NCBI GenBank assembly: GCA_028279185.1
Contig: JANQSS010000169.1
Coordinates: 41,164-105,163 of the forward strand
Direction of reading: 5' to 3'
Source: Saprospiraceae bacterium
Lineage (GTDB): Bacteria > Bacteroidota > Bacteroidia > Chitinophagales > Saprospiraceae
DNA length: 64,000 nt
The translations under genes were made by a program, and so were the position numbers. The notes under the pieces are model-generated. The model searched no databases. It worked only from the letters and a program-made list of their open reading frames with translations, and was not told where the DNA came from. The first letter of the stretch is position 1. Each line of letters begins with the position of its first letter. Below, piece after piece: positions 53,945 through 61,600 of this stretch.

Positions 53945-56620
53945 CTACTTCATATCCAATGTCTGCTTAATTTCGACAATTTCATAAGACTCTATGATAT
54001 CACCGACTTTAATGTCATTGAAGTTTTTAATGGTAATACCACATTCAAACCCACTCTTCACTTCTTTCGCGTCGTCCTTAAATCGCTTCAAGCTAGACAC
54101 TTCGCCAACCACGCCTTCTTTTGTGGGATAGACTACAATCCCATCGCGAATAAGGCGAATATTTGAATTACGAGTAATCTTACCTTCAAGGACATAGCAA
54201 CCGGCGATTGTCCCCACCTTGGATATTTTGTACGTTTCCCGAATCTCAACCTGACCCAAGATTTTTTCTTCCTTGGTTGGCTCAAGCATACCTTCAATTG
54301 CCATTTTGATTTCTTCTATCGCCTCATATATAATTGAGTATGTCTTGATTTGCACACCCTCTCGTTCGGCAACCTGGCGAGCCCCGATTGACGGCCTTAC
54401 CTGAAAGCCAATAATAATGGCGTCAGAAGCGCTAGCCAACAGCACGTCTGATTCAATAATTTGGCCAACAGCTTTGTGTATCACATTCACACCAACCGTC
54501 TCTTGGGACAATTTTATCAATGAATCCGACAATGCCTCAACTGATCCATCTACATCCCCTTTGACTATGAGGTTTAACTCTTTAAACGTGCCCAGTGCGA
54601 GTCGACGACCTATCTCATCCAATGATATTCGTTTAGCGGCGCGTGTGTTTTGTTCTCGTAATATTTGTGATCGTTTTGTGGCGATACCTCTCGCTTCTTG
54701 CTCGGAATCCATCACCTTGAAATTCTCGCCTGCCTGAGGGGCACCTGAAAGGCCAAGCATAAGGACAGGAGTAGAAGGCCCTGCTGTTTTTATTTTTTTA
54801 CCGCGACCATTGAACATGGCTTTGACTTTTCCACTATGTTCTCCGGCAAGAACGACATCCCCAATGGACATAGTCCCGTTTGCTACGAGCATTTTCGTTA
54901 CATATCCGCGTCCTTTGTCCAATGATGCCTCTATGACCGTGCCGGATGCATTCTTTTCTGGATTAGCTTTTAAATCTAATAGTTCGGCTTCAAGTAGGAT
55001 TTTTTCCAGCAACAATTCGACATTTTCACCTGACTTAGCGGAAATATCCTGAGACTGGTATTTACCGCCCCACGCTTCTACCATGAGATTCATGCTCGCC
55101 AGTTCTTGTTTAATCCGTTCCGGATCAGCACCTGCTTTATCAATTTTATTAATGGCAAAAACTATTGGCACGCCTGCCGCCTGCGCGTGTGAAATCGCCT
55201 CTTTTGTCTGCGGCATTATGCGATCATCAGCGGCAACAATTATAACCGCTATATCAGTTATTTTAGCTCCTCTGGCGCGCATGGCTGTGAAGGCTTCGTG
55301 ACCTGGTGTGTCCAGGAAGGTAATACGCTTATCATCTGCTCCGACACGAACTTCGTATGCCCCAATGTGCTGCGTTATACCTCCGGCTTCACCTTCTGCA
55401 ACATTTGCCTGTCGAATGAAATCAAGCAAAGAGGTCTTACCGTGGTCCACGTGTCCCATTACTGTAACAATAGGAGCGCGTGGGGTATCATTCTCCAAAC
55501 CGTCATCATCTTCTTCTTCAACAGCTACTTGTTCTTCAGCGGATATAAATTCGATTTCGTGCCCAAATTCCTCAGCGACAAGTTCTATGATTTCGGCATC
55601 CAGCCTTTGATTGATCGAAACTATAACGCCCAGGTTCATGCACGTCATAATAACTTCGGTGGCTGAGACATTCATCAAATTGGCCAAATCCGATACCGAA
55701 ATAAATTCTGTGACTTTTAATTTCGCGTCCACTTTTTCGAGCTCATCAAGTTCTTTTTTCTCGCGAATTATATCTCGTTTATCTCGACGAATTTTTTGTC
55801 TTTTCGATTTGCCACCTCCTCCTAGTCTGGCCATTGTAGCCTTGATTTGATCTTCAATTTCCTTTTGAGAAATTTCCTTGACCTCTTCTTTTTTCTGCCG
55901 TTGCTTGCGTTTTTCGCGTTCTATATCACGTGCCGTGATTTTCTTTCTCGTACGTTTTCGCTTACGTTTATTGTCTTCAACCGTACTCTTAGGCGCTTCT
56001 TTCTTTTTCGGTTTGGCTTTTTCGATTTTAGATTTATCGATTTTACCAAGAATTTTCAAGCCTTTTAATTGCGGGGTATCCGCACGAATCATTTCCTCTT
56101 TATTACCTTCTTCTTCATCGGTTTTGCTTTCACCTTTGTTCTCTTCTTTCTTCTTATCCTTTACATCTTTTTCTTCTTTTTCCGCTGTGGGCTCCTCGAC
56201 AGCTTCCTCAACAATTTCTTTTTCGACTTCTTCTTTTGTCAAATCGATTTTGCCGATAACCTTGATTTGAGGTTTGTCTTCTTCTTTTAGCGTTGCTTCA
56301 ATGACTTCCGCTGCCGGTTCCTCTTTTTCGGGGGCCTCTTCGGGTTTAGCTTCCTCAGGCTTTGGTAGTGGTGCAAAGATTTTTTTATCATCTTTTTGTT
56401 CTTCCGCCTTTGATGGTCTATTTCCCAGAATGAGCTGATCCGCTTTCTCCTTTACTACCATTGAATTTTGAAATTCCTTAAGTAGTTCTGCGTACATTTC
56501 ATCAGAAACTTTTGATGTCGGTTTATTCTCGATTTCATAACCCTTTTCTTTAAGAAAATCCACTATGGTCGAGGTTCCGACATTTAATTCTTTCGCTATT
56601 TTAATTAGCCTTTTCGTCAT
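53945..56620 (-). CDS. infB: Translation initiation factor IF-2
   Basis: 891 residues. An IF-2 N-terminal helix-type domain (about 1-50) is followed by a long charged Glu/Lys region (about 75-275), then the GTPase domain with GHVDHGKT (about 388-395), [15 protein letters not shown] and NKIDK, and C-terminal domains II-IV ([44 protein letters not shown] as the C2 part). It places initiator tRNA on the 30S subunit. It is last in rimP-nusA-infB, 90 bp after nusA. Confidence 0.97.
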   Translation of the reverse strand: MTKRLIKIAKELNVGTSTIVDFLKEKGYEIENKPTSKVSDEMYAELLKEFQNSMVVKEKADQLILGNRPSKAEEQKDDKKIFAPLPKPEEAKPEEAPEKEEPAAEVIEATLKEEDKPQIKVIGKIDLTKEEVEKEIVEEAVEEPTAEKEEKDVKDKKKEENKGESKTDEEEGNKEEMIRADTPQLKGLKILGKIDKSKIEKAKPKKKEAPKSTVEDNKRKRKRTRKKITARDIEREKRKQRQKKEEVKEISQKEIEDQIKATMARLGGGGKSKRQKIRRDKRDIIREKKELDELEKVDAKLKVTEFISVSDLANLMNVSATEVIMTCMNLGVIVSINQRLDAEIIELVAEEFGHEIEFISAEEQVAVEEEDDDGLENDTPRAPIVTVMGHVDHGKTSLLDFIRQANVAEGEAGGITQHIGAYEVRVGADDKRITFLDTPGHEAFTAMRARGAKITDIAVIIVAADDRIMPQTKEAISHAQAAGVPIVFAINKIDKAGADPERIKQELASMNLMVEAWGGKYQSQDISAKSGENVELLLEKILLEAELLDLKANPEKNASGTVIEASLDKGRGYVTKMLVANGTMSIGDVVLAGEHSGKVKAMFNGRGKKIKTAGPSTPVLMLGLSGAPQAGENFKVMDSEQEARGIATKRSQILREQNTRAAKRISLDEIGRRLALGTFKELNLIVKGDVDGSVEALSDSLIKLSQETVGVNVIHKAVGQIIESDVLLASASDAIIIGFQVRPSIGARQVAEREGVQIKTYSIIYEAIEEIKMAIEGMLEPTKEEKILGQVEIRETYKISKVGTIAGCYVLEGKITRNSNIRLIRDGIVVYPTKEGVVGEVSSLKRFKDDAKEVKSGFECGITIKNFNDIKVGDIIESYEIVEIKQTLDMK

Positions 56621-56711
56621 TCGCTATTAGCCGTACTTGATTTAAATTTTATTTCTAATTTGAAAACTTAATTTCAAAATTTGATTGTCATTAGCACATA
56701 CTCATTGTTCG

Positions 56712-57950
56712 CTATTCTTCAAATTCCGAAGCCAATATTTTCATGACTTCGTCAATCGTTTCATCTTCCAAATCTGTCCTTCGTACGAGGTCTTCCTTTG
56801 TCAATTCCAAAACTGAACGTGCCGTATCACAACCTGTCGATTTAAGTTCCTTGATTATCCAAGCTTCTATTTCATCAGAGAATTCATCGAGATCGACATC
56901 TTCAATTTCAAAGTCATCCGAATCACGGTAAACATCAATTTCGTATCCTGTCAAAAGGCTCGCCAATTTAATATTTGAACCACCTTTACCAATTGCCAAG
57001 GACACCTGATCTGGCTTAAAAAAGACAGAAGCTCGCATTGTTTCGTCGTCTAATTCTATCGATGAAACTTTAGCTGGCGTCAATGATCTTTGAATGAATA
57101 GTGTTTTATTATTGGTAAAGTTTATGATATCAATGTTTTCATTTCGCAATTCACGGACGATACCATGAATCCTTGACCCTTTCATCCCAACACATGCACC
57201 GACAGGATCAATCCGGTCGTCATAGGATTCCACTGCCACCTTCGCTCTATCACCTGGAAATCGAACGATTTTCTTAATAGTAATCAATCCATCTTCGATT
57301 TCAGGAACCTCTTGTTCCATCAATTTTGCTAAAAACTGTTCAGCCGTTCTAGACATAATCACAATAGGGTTATTATTTCGCATCTCCACTTTTTTAATAA
57401 TCCCACGGACCATATCCCCTTTTTTGAAAAAATCACCACGGATCATGTCCATCCGAGGTAAGATTAACTCATTGCCGGTAATGTCATCAAGTACGAGAAG
57501 TTCTCGTTTTAATACTTGGTGTACTTCTCCCAGGACGATTTCGCCAATGCGGTCTGAATATTTTTTAAAGACTTCATCTTTTTCTAATTCCATGATACGT
57601 GATATCAAGGTCTGACGAGCTGCCATAATTGCACGTCGCCCAAAGTCTTCAAGATGAAGTTGCTCGTAGCATTCCTCTCCTATTTCATATGAATCATCTA
57701 TTGCCTGTGCCTCGCTTTCTGAAATTTGTTGTGATTCGTCCAACACCTCACCATCTTCAACAATTTCTCGCACGCGCCATAGTTCAAGGTCTCCTTTTTG
57801 TGTATTTACAATGACGTCGAAATTGTCATCAGAACCAAATTTCTTTTTTATCAATGTTCTAAATACATCTTCCAGAACACGAACCATTGTTGGTCTATCT
57901 ATATTTTTACCGTCTTTAAAGTCTGCAAATGTTTCGACTAGATTTAGCAT
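56712..57950 (-). CDS. nusA: Transcription termination/antitermination factor NusA
   Basis: 412 residues. The N-terminal polymerase-binding domain (LVETFADFKDGKNIDRPTM at the start), S1 domain (about 130-200: GEIVLGEVHQVLKREL), and KH domains (RFPGDRAKVAVESYD, DPVGACVGMKGSRIHGIVRELRNENIDI, VSLAIGKGGSNIKLASLLTGYEIDVY) are intact. A short C-terminal helical region (LKSTGCDTARSVLELTKEDL) replaces the longer AR repeats of E. coli. It sits between rimP (17 bp) and infB. NusA is known to autoregulate this operon in E. coli through leader termination. Confidence 0.96.
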   Translation of the reverse strand: MLNLVETFADFKDGKNIDRPTMVRVLEDVFRTLIKKKFGSDDNFDVIVNTQKGDLELWRVREIVEDGEVLDESQQISESEAQAIDDSYEIGEECYEQLHLEDFGRRAIMAARQTLISRIMELEKDEVFKKYSDRIGEIVLGEVHQVLKRELLVLDDITGNELILPRMDMIRGDFFKKGDMVRGIIKKVEMRNNNPIVIMSRTAEQFLAKLMEQEVPEIEDGLITIKKIVRFPGDRAKVAVESYDDRIDPVGACVGMKGSRIHGIVRELRNENIDIINFTNNKTLFIQRSLTPAKVSSIELDDETMRASVFFKPDQVSLAIGKGGSNIKLASLLTGYEIDVYRDSDDFEIEDVDLDEFSDEIEAWIIKELKSTGCDTARSVLELTKEDLVRRTDLEDETIDEVMKILASEFEE

Positions 57951-57967
57951 GACATGTTATACTATTA

Positions 57968-58441
57968 TTAATTAAATGATATTTTTACTAAAGCCTCATC
58001 AATTTCCGAGAGGGTTGTTTTAATTATTTCAGTTTCTTTATTTTTTTTAGATGGAATTGTTTCAAAAACTAATTCCTCATTAACAATTTCCAGAAAGCGA
58101 ACGTTCAAGTTTTTTCCATCTATCATTTTCAATTTAAACAGCCTGTTTTTATGCTGTGGAAATTGCCGCAGCATAGTCAGTGGCCGCTTAACACCTGGTG
58201 AAGACACTTCCAACGTATACGTTTCACTTATTTCATCATCTTCGTCCAAAAAGCCCTCTAGGTAGCGACTAATTCGTCTACAATCATCAAATTGAACGCC
58301 AGAGTCGCCGTCAATGTAAACGCGCACAAAATTAGATTTTGGGTTTGTTGTGACATCAATTAGAAATAACTTTTTGTATTCCTCCTCTTCAAACTTTTTT
58401 GAGAGCAAATCGATTATTTTCGGCTTGACTGACTTCTTCAT
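57968..58441 (-). CDS. rimP: Ribosome maturation factor RimP
   Basis: 157 residues, two domains: an N-terminal alpha/beta domain with VRVYIDGDSGVQFDDCRRISRYLEGFLDEDD as core (key block DGDSGVQFDDC) and TYTLEVSSPGVKRPLTMLRQF, and a C-terminal Sm-like barrel. It assists 30S subunit assembly. It is first in the rimP-nusA-infB operon with a leader of about 110 nt that carries an intrinsic terminator. Confidence 0.94.
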   Translation of the reverse strand: MKKSVKPKIIDLLSKKFEEEEYKKLFLIDVTTNPKSNFVRVYIDGDSGVQFDDCRRISRYLEGFLDEDDEISETYTLEVSSPGVKRPLTMLRQFPQHKNRLFKLKMIDGKNLNVRFLEIVNEELVFETIPSKKNKETEIIKTTLSEIDEALVKISFN

Positions 58442-58506
58442 AGATCTTTTACTCCACTTAACAGTACAATTCTCTCAACCCCTCGAGACTCACCAAATAG
58501 GTGTAC

Positions 58507-58532
58507 AAAAAAAGGGAACTCAAACAGTTCCC
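58507..58532 (-). terminator. Leader terminator (probable attenuator) of rimP-nusA-infB
   Basis: On the minus strand GGGAACT-GTTTG-AGTTCCC is followed by seven T. It starts only about 20 nt after the predicted transcription start and 66 nt before the rimP ATG, so read-through must be controlled or partial. It is not the terminator of an upstream gene, because the promoter lies between it and the upstream gene's own terminator. Confidence 0.8.
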
Positions 58533-58557
58533 TCGTCTCTTTATCGTTAATCTGGTG

Positions 58558-58588
58558 CAAATGTATGGTTTTCTGAGTTAACATCAAA
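58558..58588 (-). promoter_or_regulatory. Consensus promoter of the rimP-nusA-infB operon
   Basis: On the minus strand TTTG (58588-58585), a spacer of exactly 19 bp and TACATTTG (58565-58558) reproduce the Bacteroidota promoter consensus TTTG-N19-TANNTTTG. The TTTG is formed by the end of the T-tract of the preceding gene's terminator. The downstream bases CACC also fit the common TTTGCACC context. Confidence 0.8.
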
Positions 58589-58621
58589 AAAAGGCCCCCT
58601 CGAATCGCTCCAAGAGGGCCC
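58586..58621 (-). terminator. Intrinsic terminator of the large T9SS adhesin gene region
   Basis: Minus-strand GGGCCCTC ... GAGGGGGCC hairpin, with one or two unpaired G, runs into seven T. It lies past the stop of the adhesin gene at 58645 and just before the rimP promoter, and its T-tract overlaps the promoter's -33 element. Confidence 0.8.
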
Positions 58622-58644
58622 AAATTCCAGGGGATTTACTGCAA

Positions 58645-61600
58645 TTATTCGATTTTCACAAATCGGAACAGGGAAACTCCTCCGGTATCTTCAATGTGCA
58701 GGCTGTAGATACCTGCAGCTAAATGCATCGTATTTATCTGAATATTTTGGAAGCCCGTATTGATTTCCAAACGTTCACGATGCACGATTTGACCCGTCAT
58801 ATCGCGAACCATAATATCCGTTTCAAAGGCTTTTCCTATCCCAATCAGTTCGATATTTAAATGATCTGCAGTAGGATCAGGATAATGCTTCAAGTAGTTG
58901 ATAGACTTGGAAACTTTGGATTTCCGCAAGACATCACCTTCTTTTGGTTGCTCGCATCTAATAAACTCTTCACAGACAATGACGCAACCATTTCCATCGG
59001 TTATTTCAACGCGTATTGTGATATCTCCAAATCCTACCATAAAATTCAAAGTGGGTTGATCGGATGGCCCTTGAATAAAGCAATCGGGCCCAATTAACGT
59101 CCACTGATAGGTGACGGGCCATAAACCTCCATTGGCTATTACCGTTGCTACATTGTCGTTTGAATTACAATGGATTGTATCGTCCAAAACAATATGACAC
59201 GTAAAGTCTATCTCCGGAACAAGTGTAATTGTCTGCGTCTGCGATGCACTATTACCGCAATCATCCACGCCCGTATATGTCCGTTGCCAAATCGAATTAG
59301 GTCCTTGTGACTCAATAAAATGGTCAACGTGACTAACAGTAGTTTCACTGCAATAGTCAAATGCTATGACATCGGCAGGCGGTGGCAATGGTCCACAATA
59401 AACTGTCTCGTCATTAGGGACACGGAATAAGGTTGGCGCAGTATGATCGACATACTGCACGTGTATGATTAGTTCATTTTCATTGCCGCAAATGTCCGAA
59501 GCTACCCATCTGAGTCTGTCCTGTCTAAGTACACCATCTACACAGAGCGGATAGTGGGTTGGGTGGGCCTTGAACAAAACAGTAACGCTTGGGCTACATT
59601 CATCGACGAATATGAAACTCGTCGAATCGATATCTTCTATTGCTGCATTACATTCAATTTGAATCGTATCACCAGAGTTTATTCCGTCCAATAGCTCAAT
59701 CTGTGGAATTGCAAGCGGTGCATCAAGATCATTAAATACATTGTATCTAACCTCTTCAGTAACATTCCCGCAATCATCTTCTGCTGTCCAAATTCGTGTT
59801 ATAAGCCAGCCATTTGCGCAGATTGTGGTGTCAACTTGTAAGTCGACATCTACCGTATTTTGTCCACAAGAATCAAAGGCCCAAACTCCCAATGCTGCTG
59901 AAGAAGTGTCGCACTCATGCTCAGGTAACCCATGTATTATTGGACCTATTTCATCTCGTATCCGAATTATCTGTTCGTACATAGATGAATTTCCACATGC
60001 ATCAGTCAACATGATGATTCGATATATATCAGACTCACCGGAGCAATCTCCAACATCGATGGTGCTATCGATCTGCACGTTTACCACACTGCAGTCTGCG
60101 ATATCCAATGGAGGGTATGAATCTCCACATGCCAGCGAAACCTCCAGTTCATGATTGACTAAAATTGGCGCTTCTGTGTCTACTACCTTCGCAAATAGTA
60201 TTATTTCTTCTATTTCGTCGCAGACATTATTTACCTCCCATCTTAATTCAAACAGCCCTAAATATCCATCCTGAGAACAATCACCCTCGGCCAAAAGCGT
60301 GCTTTCAAAACTCACTTTTGCAAAATAACATGGGGCATTAACGGCTAAGTCTTCCGCCCCTATGGGTACGGTCAAATTTCCTTCTGAATTGACTTGACAC
60401 TCAATTGTCGCCGTATCTCCAATAGTTAACCCTTCAAGATCTTCATGAATAAAGAAGAAGTCCATATTTGTGATGTCACCAAAGACAGCACGTACTGTGT
60501 CGAAAGCACGATTATAACACCCGTCTTCTATCATAACAACGTAATCAACCACCTCTAAATCAGGACACTCATCCTGTTCAATTGGAACTTCGTCAATATA
60601 AATTGTGTACGATGGACAATTATCATAGATAACTAAATCGCTGTAGGTTAATGCTCTATTACATAACTGATCCGGCGCTGAAAGGATGACGGGGGGGACA
60701 GTGTCTGTCAAATGTATGAAAGCCGTATAGCTTGTAGCATTTCCGCAGTCATCTGTGGCAATCCATGTTGCCGCATATTTTTCATAATAACCAAGAATAT
60801 CACATCGACCTTCGTCCACTAATACATTGGAGAATGTAATGTCTACATCGCCCCCACATTCGTCCGCTGCAACGGCATGTGACACGTCTAAGTCATAAAA
60901 CCACTGTGGTAGATCAAAATATTCGCAAACAACCTCAACATAACCGCTATCCTGGACATGCTCGAATGCTGGATGTGTTACCTGCAAAATAGGCGCATCC
61001 TGATCGACAATGTGAACCAATTGAGAGTCAATTGTTGAATTTCCACAACAATCGGTAGCCGTGTAAATGAGGTACAAGTCATAGGTTCCTGTGCATTGTC
61101 TATTGAATTCGACAGTTCGACTACTCAGATGTGCACATTCACATTGATCAGTAGCGGACACCACTGGCAACGCATCCAATCCATCCGTACAAGAAACTGT
61201 CAACCCATTGACAATACCAGTAATCGAAGGGGGTATTGTGTCGACTATTCTGAAGTACAGGTTCAATTCAGCCCTATTTCCGCAGTTGTCCTCAACCTCC
61301 CAGCGACAATAGTATTCCCTGAAGAAACCATCAATAGCGCAATCACCGACGTTTTGCAACGATTCGAAAAATATGTAGGGGACGTCGTCATCGCAATTAT
61401 CTGTAATGATAACATCATCCTGGCTGATTCCTGGCAACGTCCAGTCGTCATCATTTGATTGGCATTGAACAAAAATCGTGTCACCATCAGTAAAATTCGG
61501 TGCTAACGGATTATTTAAGGTAATTGTAGGGGCCATAGTATCCTGAACAACTATGACTTGCGTGCATGAAGTCGAATTACCGCAATCATCAGTGGCTGTC

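Noticed and set aside
54417..56290. Plus-strand Ser/Phe-rich frames opposite infB
   Set aside because: They arise from the Glu/Lys-rich low-complexity coding strand of IF-2 and have no start context.
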